Shown piece after piece: positions 44,373 to 52,147 of a stretch of DNA of 64,000 nucleotides (positions are counted from its first letter, which is position 1; every line of letters begins with the position of its first letter). Position numbers and translations under genes: made by a program. Under the pieces are notes generated by a model that saw only the letters and a program-made list of their open reading frames with translations, was not told where the DNA came from and did not search any database. Source of the stretch: an uncultured Lachnospiraceae bacterium (lineage in GTDB: Bacteria > Bacillota > Clostridia > Lachnospirales > Lachnospiraceae). The stretch covers positions 1-64,000 of the forward strand of contig CAMWXB010000004.1 of NCBI GenBank assembly GCA_947178125.1. The letters run 5' to 3'.

Positions 44373-45633
44373 TAAAATAATTGCAGGTGTTATTGCTTCC
44401 TGGCTGCTCCTGTTCGCGGCAGTGATTTTTCTTTGGGGCAGGCAGAGTGAGGAAGAGAGCAGGGAATATCTGGTGGAAGCGGGAAGGCTCATGCGGGGCA
44501 TGGAAGAACAGAAATGTTTTTCCATGCCTGTTTTGCGTGATTTAGAGAAGATAGAAGCAGTTTCGTATCTTTCTTGTCAGGATATGGAGGATACATTGAC
44601 CGTTTCGGTCTTTTTTTCGCATAGAAACGGTTATGTGGCGCATATAGAGCCGCTTGTTGTGGATGATGAGGTTTTGGGACTGGTCCGCTTCGATTACCGG
44701 AATATCCGGGAAAACAAAGATTTTGTCAGTCTTCCGGCCGGTGTGCTCTTGATTTCTCTATGCTCTGTATTGACCGTGCTGGTCTATATCAGGAATCACA
44801 TTGTCAGGCCATTCTGGACATTGAGCGAGATGCCCTATGAACTATCCAGAGGCCATATGCGGATGGAAGTGGAGGAAAATAAAGAGAAGTTCTTTGGAAA
44901 ATTTGTCTGGGGAATCGATATGCTCCGGGATAACCTGAATGCCGCGCAGAAAAGAGCGCTGAAACTGGAAAAAGAAAAGAAGATGCTTCTTTTGTCACTT
45001 TCCCACGATATCAAGACGCCGCTGAACAGTATCAAACTTTATGCGAAAGCATTAAAGGAAGGCGTTTATGAATCAGAGGAAGAAAAATGGGATGCGTTTT
45101 GCCAGATTGAATGTCTGTCGGGCGAAATCGAAAAATATGTACAGAAAATCGCCCGCTCTTCTGTGGAAGATATTGTTTCGGTCGAAGTGGAAGCTTCGGA
45201 GTTTTATCTGCACGGGTTCGTGGAAAGGATGAAAGCGTATTATGAACCGAAATGCAGATTGATGATGACAGAACTGGCGATTGGCGTTTATGAAAACAGA
45301 CTGATAAAGGGGGATATGGACAGGGCGCTTGAGGTGGTGGAGAATCTCATGGAGAATGCCTTTAAATACGGCGATGGCAGGCAGATTGACATTTCTTTTC
45401 AGGAAGAGGAAGGATGCCAGCTGATCAGGCTCAGAAATACCGGAAGCGTTGTAAATGCGGAGGAAATACCACGCCTTTTCGACAGTTTTTACCGGGGAAG
45501 CAACGCGGGAGACAAAGAAGGGAACGGTCTGGGCCTCTATATCTGCCGGGAGATCATGCGGAAAATGGATGGGGAAATTTTTGCACAGGCAGAAAACGAC
45601 GGCATGAGTTTTTTCCTGGTATTTCCAATGTAG
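44359..45633 (+). CDS. sensor histidine kinase
   Basis: 424-aa kinase. Two membrane segments (about 8-28 and 128-150) flank an outer domain of about 100 residues. The phospho-acceptor His216 lies in LSLSHDIKTPLNSIK; the ATPase domain has NLMENAFKYGDG and GNGLGLYICREIM. The sizeable sensor domain separates it from BceS-type intramembrane sensors. It overlaps the regulator gene by 14 bases. Its last codons are part of an 11-bp sequence repeated on the far side of the foldback element. Confidence 0.92.
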   Translation: MKKLDKIIAGVIASWLLLFAAVIFLWGRQSEEESREYLVEAGRLMRGMEEQKCFSMPVLRDLEKIEAVSYLSCQDMEDTLTVSVFFSHRNGYVAHIEPLVVDDEVLGLVRFDYRNIRENKDFVSLPAGVLLISLCSVLTVLVYIRNHIVRPFWTLSEMPYELSRGHMRMEVEENKEKFFGKFVWGIDMLRDNLNAAQKRALKLEKEKKMLLLSLSHDIKTPLNSIKLYAKALKEGVYESEEEKWDAFCQIECLSGEIEKYVQKIARSSVEDIVSVEVEASEFYLHGFVERMKAYYEPKCRLMMTELAIGVYENRLIKGDMDRALEVVENLMENAFKYGDGRQIDISFQEEEGCQLIRLRNTGSVVNAEEIPRLFDSFYRGSNAGDKEGNGLGLYICREIMRKMDGEIFAQAENDGMSFFLVFPM

Positions 45634-45835
45634 CAGTAACAGTTCAGCTTCCTGACCGGACGGCGTATGGTTCCTGCGGAGGCCCTGGAAAAACGCCGGT
45701 AGTTAGTGAAAAAGGTGCTTGCACCTTTTGAACTTAGTACCGCTGCGATTTTTCGCGGAGCGGAAGCGTGCCTCCAAAGGAACCATACGCCGTCCGGTCA
45801 GGAAGCTGAACTGTTACATGTAGCATTTCCAATGT
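45621..45835 (+). repeat. type-1 foldback repeat, copy C, with flanking 11-bp direct repeat
   Basis: Arms of about 50 bp (left near 45630-45683, right near 45769-45823) are almost perfectly complementary. The core has GGAAAAACGCCGGTAGTTAG, AAAAGGTG/CACCTTTT, CTTAGTACCG, then GCGGAGCGGAAGCGTGCC. ATTTCCAATGT occurs at 45621-45631 (the end of the kinase gene) and again at 45825-45835, just outside both arms. The remaining spacer to 45946 holds no other structure I can support. Confidence 0.85.
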
Positions 45836-45946
45836 GACACAGCGGGGCTTGAAATTCCCCGAAAGGATGTGTAAAATAGACTGTAAACGCATACCTGACG
45901 GTCTGCGTCTGCTGTATCGATTTTAGCTGAAATGAGGGAAAAGAAC

Positions 45947-46807
45947 ATGACTTTTGATTTGAAAAAAGATGGAAAACGGATTGTCGTAATCTGTATTGCT
46001 TCGTTGATCATGGCAGTCAATACGAAAACATTTGTCAGGACCGGCGGCCTGTATCCGGGCGGCGTCATGGGAATGACAATTTTGATTCAGGCAATTTTTG
46101 AGAATTTTCTGGGCATCGAGATTCCTTTTACACTTGTGAACCTGTTATTGAATACACTTCCTATCTACATAGGATTCCGTTTTATCGGTAAGAAATTTAC
46201 CCTGTATTCCTGTCTGATGATCGTTTTGAACAGTGTGCTGACGGATATCATTCCGGCTAACGTGATCACTTATGATACACTGCTGATCAGTATCTTTGGC
46301 GGTATGATAAGCGGTTTTGCCATCAGCCTGTGCCTGATGATGAATGCCACGACGGGCGGCACGGATTTTCTTGCCATCTATCTTTCGGAGAAAAAAGGCG
46401 TGGATTCCTGGAATCTCGTACTGGGAGTCAATGCGGTCATTATTTGCCTGGCAGGTTTCCTGTTCGGCTGGGATAAGGCCTTATATTCTATTATCTATCA
46501 ATATGCTTCGACGCAGGTTCTGCAGATACTGTATAAGAGATATCAAAAACAAACGTTATTTATTGTTACCAATAGACCGAAGGATGTGTGTAAAGCAATC
46601 AATGAGGTAAGCGGGCATGGCGCAACGATTCTGGAGGGGGAAGGTTCGTATGAGCATTGTGAGAGGGATATCGTTTACTCTGTCGTATCAAGAGAAGAAT
46701 GCAAGACAGTGATTCATTCTGTTAAAGAAGCTGACGCCAGCGCTTTTGTCAATGCGCTGCGGACGGAGGAATTATCGGGGCGGTTTTATCAGAGGCCTAA
46801 CGAATAG
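45947..46807 (+). CDS. YitT family membrane protein
   Basis: 286-aa protein: about five membrane segments in the N-terminal two thirds (DUF161 repeats, with GGVMGMTILIQAIF and TTGGTDFLAIYLS), then a cytosolic DUF2179 domain (TLFIVTNRPKDVCKAINEVSGHGATILEGEGSY). The family is widespread in Firmicutes, with no firm function. ATG 45947 has AGGGA at good distance; ATG 45932 is also in frame. Confidence 0.9.
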   Translation: MTFDLKKDGKRIVVICIASLIMAVNTKTFVRTGGLYPGGVMGMTILIQAIFENFLGIEIPFTLVNLLLNTLPIYIGFRFIGKKFTLYSCLMIVLNSVLTDIIPANVITYDTLLISIFGGMISGFAISLCLMMNATTGGTDFLAIYLSEKKGVDSWNLVLGVNAVIICLAGFLFGWDKALYSIIYQYASTQVLQILYKRYQKQTLFIVTNRPKDVCKAINEVSGHGATILEGEGSYEHCERDIVYSVVSREECKTVIHSVKEADASAFVNALRTEELSGRFYQRPNE

Positions 46808-46817
46808 CACAAGAATA

Positions 46818-46927
46818 GGGTGAGAAGAACTTCTAAAAACATTCCGCCAGTGGGCGGAACGTTAAGAAGTTCTACGATTTGCAGAGCAAATCTTTCTCTC
46901 CCGACAGAATAGCAAAGCTATTCTGTC
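46818..46927 (+). repeat. type-2 (three-way-junction) repeat, copy 3, plus ACAGAATAGC hairpin
   Basis: P1: GGGTGAGAA with TTCTCTCCC. P2: AGAACTTCTAAAAAC with GTTAAGAAGTTCT, extended by TTCCGCC/GGCGGAA. P3: GATTTGC with GCAAATC. It is followed by GACAGAATAGC/GCTATTCTGTC (46903-46927), which keeps the module shape but changes the C:G pair. Confidence 0.8.
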
Positions 46928-47012
46928 AGATTGGGGAGCCGCTTCGGAGGGCTTAGGAGTTGTCCGGGCGGGGCGGATAGAGCGTGTTGGTAGTAGTATG
47001 TAGAGGATTGAA

Positions 47013-48959
47013 ATGGAAAAGATTACAAATGAGCAGGTAGAGGCGGCGTGGAAGGTATATCATAAAGCTTTTATGGAAATACCGTATTCCAAACAGAGAA
47101 AATTTGTCAAAGGCTGTGAGCATAATATCAAACAGCTGGAACGCCGGATTGCAAGGAAGAAAAAACTGGAAGCACATCAGATTCTGAACGATATGGGGGA
47201 ACTGCATAAGCGGGCGGCGGATATCGGCTATACAGTCACGAACAGGGACCATAAATTCCGCAATTATTATAAACATGCCCTGCGCAGGCTGATACAGCTG
47301 GATTTGTCTTTCCTGCGGATGATGGCGCCGTCCTCTTCGTATATGGAAATCCTGAAGATGGAAGATATCTGCGAACTGCTCCGCTGTAAATCCCTCTATG
47401 AGATTTACAAAGACGACTATATGCAGTTCATGGTGGGACAGCGGATTGAAGAACTGATGGAGGCGGAACCGGAGAAACAGTATCCGGAAGCGCGCAGTAT
47501 GCGCAGACATTTTATTCTGCATATCGGGCCAACCAACAGCGGCAAGACTTATCAGGCGCTGCAGCGGCTGAAACAGGCTTATCAGGGAATTTATCTGGGG
47601 CCTCTACGTCTTCTGGCGCTGGAAGTCTACGATACGATGACGGCGGCCGGCATTCCGTGCAGCATGATCACGGGGGAAGAGAAAATTGTGACGCCGGGTG
47701 CTTTTTGCCAGGCATCTACCATTGAAATACTGGATTTAAAGGAAATTTATGACATTGCAGTCATTGATGAAGCACAGATGCTGGACGATGAGAACCGGGG
47801 AAGCTGCTGGACGAGGGCGATTCTCGGAATCCGGGCAGAGGAAATCCATATATGCGCTTCACCGATTGCGGAAAAGCTGCTCATACAGATGATCACCCGC
47901 TGCGGGGATACTTATGACCTGGTGAGGCATGAACGGAATACGGAACTGGAGTTTCTGCATGCAAAATATGATATGGGAAGAGACGTGGAAAAGGGAGACG
48001 CCCTGATCACTTTTTCCAAGAAAAACGTACTCGCGATTGCGGCAGCGCTGGAAGCAAAAGGAATAAAAGCAAGTGTTATTTATGGGAATCTGCCGCCGAA
48101 AACGCGCAGGGAACAGGTGCACCTTTTTGCGGAGGGATTCAATGAGGTCGTCGTTGCGACCGACGCAATCGGAATGGGTGTCAATCTGCCGATACGAAGA
48201 ATCGTTTTTATGAATACCATTAAATTTGACGGTACGGCCAAGCGACGCATACGCGCAGAGGAAATACGCCAGATTGCAGGCCGTGCCGGGCGTTACGGAT
48301 TCTATAACACTGGTTATGTACAGTCTGTAGTGGACATGGGATATGTCGGCAGGAAGATGCAGGAGCCCTTTCATCCGATGAAAAAGGCGAGAATCGGTTT
48401 CCCGGAAGTGCTTCTGGATATCAATATGGAGCTCGACGAAATCATTGAAATCTGGGAAAATGCGGGCGGTACGGAACTTTACGATAAGATATCCATGACA
48501 GAGAGCGTCCGAAAATACCGCTATCTGAAAAACTACCGGAAAGCGGCCGGCTGTATGAAGGATAAGAAACTGCTTCTTTCCCTTATCACCTGCCCTTTTG
48601 ATATCGGGGATAAGGAAGTCCTGAAACAATGGCTGAAATATTGCGAGAATCCGGCGGAAGAGAAGGACTGTCCGCCTTATCCGAAAGATGCTTCCCTGGA
48701 AGGACTGGAGAGTTATTATAAGAAGCTTGACCTGTACAGTCAGTTCGCGGGCCGGGCAAACTGGGTCATCGACAGAGAGGCGCTTGAGGTGAACAGAGAG
48801 GCGGCACAGCGGGCAATCGGCGTTCTTCTTCGGGAAAATAAGAGACAGTTTGAGAAAAAATGCCAGCTATGCGGAAAACCCCTGTTATGGGACTATCCGT
48901 ATCGAATCTGCGAGGACTGCTTTATGGCGGAAGAGGAAGAAGCGGATGATGAACGGTGA
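47013..48959 (+). CDS. SUV3-like ATP-dependent RNA helicase with C-terminal zinc ribbon
   Basis: 648-aa helicase. A long helical N-terminus (about 165 aa) precedes Walker A GPTNSGKTYQAL (about 174-185), DEAQM in place of DEAD/DEAH, ATDAIGMGVNLPI and QIAGRAGRYG. The GPTNSGKT...YLGPLRLLA...ITGEE pattern is that of SUV3 (SUPV3L1), the mitochondrial degradosome helicase. Four cysteines near the end (CQLCGKPL...CEDC) suggest a zinc ribbon. A role in RNA turnover is inferred. No nuclease partner is adjacent. Confidence 0.85.
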   Translation: MEKITNEQVEAAWKVYHKAFMEIPYSKQRKFVKGCEHNIKQLERRIARKKKLEAHQILNDMGELHKRAADIGYTVTNRDHKFRNYYKHALRRLIQLDLSFLRMMAPSSSYMEILKMEDICELLRCKSLYEIYKDDYMQFMVGQRIEELMEAEPEKQYPEARSMRRHFILHIGPTNSGKTYQALQRLKQAYQGIYLGPLRLLALEVYDTMTAAGIPCSMITGEEKIVTPGAFCQASTIEILDLKEIYDIAVIDEAQMLDDENRGSCWTRAILGIRAEEIHICASPIAEKLLIQMITRCGDTYDLVRHERNTELEFLHAKYDMGRDVEKGDALITFSKKNVLAIAAALEAKGIKASVIYGNLPPKTRREQVHLFAEGFNEVVVATDAIGMGVNLPIRRIVFMNTIKFDGTAKRRIRAEEIRQIAGRAGRYGFYNTGYVQSVVDMGYVGRKMQEPFHPMKKARIGFPEVLLDINMELDEIIEIWENAGGTELYDKISMTESVRKYRYLKNYRKAAGCMKDKKLLLSLITCPFDIGDKEVLKQWLKYCENPAEEKDCPPYPKDASLEGLESYYKKLDLYSQFAGRANWVIDREALEVNREAAQRAIGVLLRENKRQFEKKCQLCGKPLLWDYPYRICEDCFMAEEEEADDER

Positions 48960-49027
48960 GTATATGTTAATAAAATATCAATAGTTATAGTTACGGAAAT
49001 TTATTAAATGAGCATTGTGGGCTGGTT

Positions 49028-49711
49028 ATGGTCAAAACGTATATCGTAAATATCAGACAATTGGAAGAAGAAACGGCTTTTCGGGCGGCGCTGCCGTCTG
49101 TTTCTTCTTATAGGAGGCAGAAGATTGCCTCAATAAAGAACGTAAGAGACAGGTGCAGAAGCTTAGGCGCTTCCCTCGCTTTGAATGCGGCTCTGCAGTG
49201 CTATGGACTGTGCGAGGGCTCCATGGAATATGTTCTGGGGAATCAGGGAAAACCGATGCTCCGGGACTACCCGGAAATACATTTTTCCCTGTCCCATGCC
49301 GGCGATTATGCCATATGCAGTATAGGCGCTCAGGAAATCGGAAACGATATCGAACGGGTGCGGCCGGGAAAGCTGCGCGTGGCGGACCGTTTTTTTGCCG
49401 AAGCGGAAAAAGAGTGGCTCTATCAGGCCGACCTGCCAAAAGAGCAGGAAAGCAGGATGTTCCGGCTCTGGACCATGAAGGAAAGCTTTTTGAAAGTAAC
49501 GGGACATGGAATGTCCCTGCCATTACGGGATTTTACGGTTTTGGTAGAAGATGAAGGGACGGTCAGACTGCATCAGATGCTGAATAATAACACCTATTAT
49601 ATAAAGGAATATGCTCTGCCGGACATTTTTCAGGAAACAACAGGATACAAAATTTCTGTCTGCTGCACGACGCTGGATTTTGCGCCGGAACCGGAAGCGG
49701 TTCTTTTGTAG
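49028..49711 (+). CDS. 4'-phosphopantetheinyl transferase (Sfp type)
   Basis: 227-aa enzyme that transfers the phosphopantetheine arm of CoA to carrier proteins. Motifs HFSLSHAGDYAICSI, NDIERVR (metal ligand D/E) and FRLWTMKESFLKVTGHGMSLPL are those of the Sfp family. The length matches Sfp-type rather than AcpS enzymes, which suggests a polyketide/peptide synthase or fatty-acid client elsewhere in the genome. The ribosome site is weak. Confidence 0.88.
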   Translation: MVKTYIVNIRQLEEETAFRAALPSVSSYRRQKIASIKNVRDRCRSLGASLALNAALQCYGLCEGSMEYVLGNQGKPMLRDYPEIHFSLSHAGDYAICSIGAQEIGNDIERVRPGKLRVADRFFAEAEKEWLYQADLPKEQESRMFRLWTMKESFLKVTGHGMSLPLRDFTVLVEDEGTVRLHQMLNNNTYYIKEYALPDIFQETTGYKISVCCTTLDFAPEPEAVLL

Positions 49712-49777
49712 GAACTGCTTTTGCGAAGATGGCACTCCTGTAGAAGTGGTCAGCTTTCGCAGAAATGGATGGTAAAC

Positions 49778-49806
49778 GCATATTTTCAAGACATCTGCAC
49801 ATACTA
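49778..49806 (+). promoter_or_regulatory. sigma-G-like promoter upstream of spoVAD
   Basis: GCATA (49778-49782), 17 bases, then CATACTA (49800-49806), close to the forespore sigma-G pattern GHATR-N18-CATNHTA. spoVAD homologues are sigma-G genes in Bacillus. The rest of the 49712-50008 spacer holds hairpins GACGCAAAT/ATTTGCGTC (about 49839-49862) and GAATTTGTG/CACAAATTC (about 49875-49901), and no ORF. Confidence 0.5.
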
Positions 49807-50008
49807 TTCTTCATTCCGGAGCGTTTACGCGACGGGGCGACGCAAATCTCAAATTTGCGTCTGCCATCAATAGAATTTGTGACGTTCCGGCACAAATTCG
49901 TGTGTGAAAAATCAGCGCATCAGTGTGAGTTTTCACACTATTCTCTAATAAATAACGGTCATTGTGTTTTGCAAGGGCACAGAATCAAGGAAGAAGGAGA
50001 GTAGTCAG

Positions 50009-51019
50009 ATGTTGGGAAAACAGAGCATTCAGTTTCAAAATCCACCCTGTATCGTCAACAGCGGTTCAATCGTCGGAAGCAAAGAGGGACAGGGACCCAT
50101 GGGAAAGCTGTTCGATAAAGTAGGGTATGACGATATGTTTGGCGCGAAGACCTGGGAAGAGGCGGAAAGCGCGCTGCAAAGGGAAGCGCTCCAGATCATG
50201 CTGGAGAAAGAAAAGATAAAAAAGGAAGACATACAGCTTATTTTTGCGGGAGACCTGTTAGGGCAGTCCATCGCCAGCAGTTTTGGTCTCTCATCCTTCC
50301 ATACGCCGCACATCGGTCTATATGGCGCGTGTTCGACCTGCGGTCTGTCCATCGGCGTTGGAAGCATGGCTGTGGCCGGCGGTTTTGTGGACAGGGCGGC
50401 CTGCGTGACTTCCAGCCATTTTGCCAGCGCGGAGAAGGAATTCCGTTTCCCGCTTTCCTACGGGAATCAGAGACCGCTTTCCGCTACATGGACGGTGACT
50501 GGAAGCGCTGCTTTTCTGCTTGCGCCCGGAGATGTCAAGAAGGCGCGCGCAAGAATAGCAGGTGTTACATTTGGCAAAATTATGGATTACGGCATCAAAG
50601 ATTCGATGAATATGGGGGCGTGCATGGCACCTGCGGCGGCAGATTCCATTAAACAGCATCTTGCGGATTTCGGCAGGGCGCCGGGGGATTACGACAAGAT
50701 CATCACGGGGGACCTCGGCTCAGTGGGGCAGCAGCTTTTGTTCGAATTACTGTCAAAGGACGGCATTGATATCACGAAACAGCATATGGACTGCGGTATG
50801 GAGATTTTCGACAGTGAAAAGCAGAATACCAATGCGGGCGGTTCCGGCTGCGGCTGTGCGGCAGTCATCCTGTCAGCCTATATTTTGAAAAAGATAGAAG
50901 AAGGCGTCTGGAAGCGGGTGCTTTTCCTGCCGACGGGGGCGCTGCTCAGCAAGACGAGTTTTAACGAAGGACAGACGATACCGGGGATTGCGCATGGGAT
51001 TGTACTGGAGCAGTTTTAG
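50009..51019 (+). CDS. spoVAD: stage V sporulation protein AD
   Basis: 336-aa thiolase-fold protein of the forespore inner-membrane SpoVA channel, which moves dipicolinic acid into the spore and out at germination. IQFQNPPCIVNSGSIVGSKEGQGPMG and GACSTCGLSIGVGSMAVAGGFVD are typical. ATG 50009 has GGAGAG upstream. spoVAC and spoVAE, normally next to it, are not adjacent; spoVAE lies 4.4 kb downstream and no spoVAC is in the window. Confidence 0.95.
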   Translation: MLGKQSIQFQNPPCIVNSGSIVGSKEGQGPMGKLFDKVGYDDMFGAKTWEEAESALQREALQIMLEKEKIKKEDIQLIFAGDLLGQSIASSFGLSSFHTPHIGLYGACSTCGLSIGVGSMAVAGGFVDRAACVTSSHFASAEKEFRFPLSYGNQRPLSATWTVTGSAAFLLAPGDVKKARARIAGVTFGKIMDYGIKDSMNMGACMAPAAADSIKQHLADFGRAPGDYDKIITGDLGSVGQQLLFELLSKDGIDITKQHMDCGMEIFDSEKQNTNAGGSGCGCAAVILSAYILKKIEEGVWKRVLFLPTGALLSKTSFNEGQTIPGIAHGIVLEQF

Positions 51020-51068
51020 AGCATCGGATACAGACCAGATGTAAACCGGATACAGAGGAGAAATACAA

Positions 51069-51788
51069 ATGACAGCCTTTTTTGCGGATTTACTGGACGA
51101 TTTTTTAAGTCCCGCCTTTTTGGAAAAGGTGCGCGTCAAATTTCATTATGAAGAAACGCAGGCGGAAGCGTTAAAAGCAGTGGCAGAAGAAATGTACCCG
51201 CTGCTGTGCCGGGAGGCTTTCTGGGAGCGAAGGCGGGCAGAAGGACAGGCAGTGGAACGGGCAGAGGATGAACTTCCCGCGTGCCTGACAAGTCTCTCTG
51301 AAACGCAGTATGAGCGGGTCGTCATGTCGCTTGGAGCCGGACTGGACGCTCTGCAGGAACGCTACAGCGGGCAGGGACGTTTATCGCAAAGCTATATGCT
51401 GGAAGTATTGGCCGGGGAACTGCTGATGCAGGGGTATGGGGCTTATAACCGCTATATTGCGGAGACGACGGTCTGGCATGTTGCACGGTATCATTTTCCA
51501 GGCAGCGAAGAAGCTTATCCGCTCGAAATGCTGCCTGACCTGCTAAAAGGATTCACCGGACAGGTCACCTGCAACGAGGCTTTCTGTATGATACCCAAAA
51601 AGAGCGTCGTATTCGTATCGGAACTGACGCAGGATGAAAAGATGCGCTGTGAGGGAATCTGTATTGGTTGTAACAGCGCGCATTGTGCGAACAGGGCAGC
51701 TGGTGATTCCCGGGAGAAACAACTGTGGGCCAGAATGGCGGATGTGCCGCTTGGCTATGGATACAGCCGGATTTTGGGGAAATTGTAG
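51069..51788 (+). CDS. protein resembling the methionine synthase activation (B12-dependent) domain
   Basis: 239 aa. The pattern YPLEMLPDLLKGFTGQVTCNEAFCMIPKKSVVFVSEL resembles the activation domain of cobalamin-dependent methionine synthase and stand-alone relatives; a CxxCx4C cluster (CIGCNSAHC) lies near the C-terminus. It could handle corrinoid reactivation or sulfur/methyl chemistry. The next small gene is also of a family linked to cobalamin genes. Assignment is moderate and rests on pattern alone. Confidence 0.5.
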   Translation: MTAFFADLLDDFLSPAFLEKVRVKFHYEETQAEALKAVAEEMYPLLCREAFWERRRAEGQAVERAEDELPACLTSLSETQYERVVMSLGAGLDALQERYSGQGRLSQSYMLEVLAGELLMQGYGAYNRYIAETTVWHVARYHFPGSEEAYPLEMLPDLLKGFTGQVTCNEAFCMIPKKSVVFVSELTQDEKMRCEGICIGCNSAHCANRAAGDSREKQLWARMADVPLGYGYSRILGKL

Positions 51789-51862
51789 AGGAAGGCATTA
51801 CAGAGCAGGGCATCGTTCATGGAAAAGTACATCCATTCAAAAGAAAGGAGCTGTGGCGGTCA

Positions 51863-52102
51863 ATGGAAAATTCGTATCGTTTTTTTGAGAACAGGGCATG
51901 CCAGTATTTTCCCTGCCATAAAGGTCTGGAGGACTTTAACTGTTTATTCTGCTATTGCCCTTTTTACCTGAAGGAGAAGTGCCCGGGCGCTCCTCAGTAC
52001 ATAGAAACGGAACAAAAAAGAATCAAGGATTGTACGAACTGTACATTCCCGCATCGGCCGGAGAATTACGATGAGATTCTCCGGATTCTGAGAGAAAGCT
52101 GA
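51863..52102 (+). CDS. cysteine-rich small domain protein
   Basis: 79 aa with ten cysteines: ENRACQYFPCHKG, NCLFCYCPFYLKEKCPG and DCTNCTFPHRPENYD, the pattern of the cysteine-rich small domain (PF04071), often found with cobalamin-salvage genes and likely metal binding. ATG 51863 with AAGGAG upstream is the likely start; an in-frame extension back to 51725 overlaps the previous gene and lacks family residues. Confidence 0.78.
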   Translation: MENSYRFFENRACQYFPCHKGLEDFNCLFCYCPFYLKEKCPGAPQYIETEQKRIKDCTNCTFPHRPENYDEILRILRES

Positions 52103-52147
52103 ATGCCTGTACAGCCATGGCGGCATACTGGAAGGAAAGGAAAACGG

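Noticed and set aside
45640..45820. Insertion sequence at copy C
   Set aside because: No transposase ORF; the length of about 200 bp is fully used by the arms and core.
49053..49554. Several overlapping ORFs on both strands in the phosphopantetheinyl transferase gene
   Set aside because: Shadow frames of a GC-rich gene with clear Sfp motifs; none has a ribosome site.
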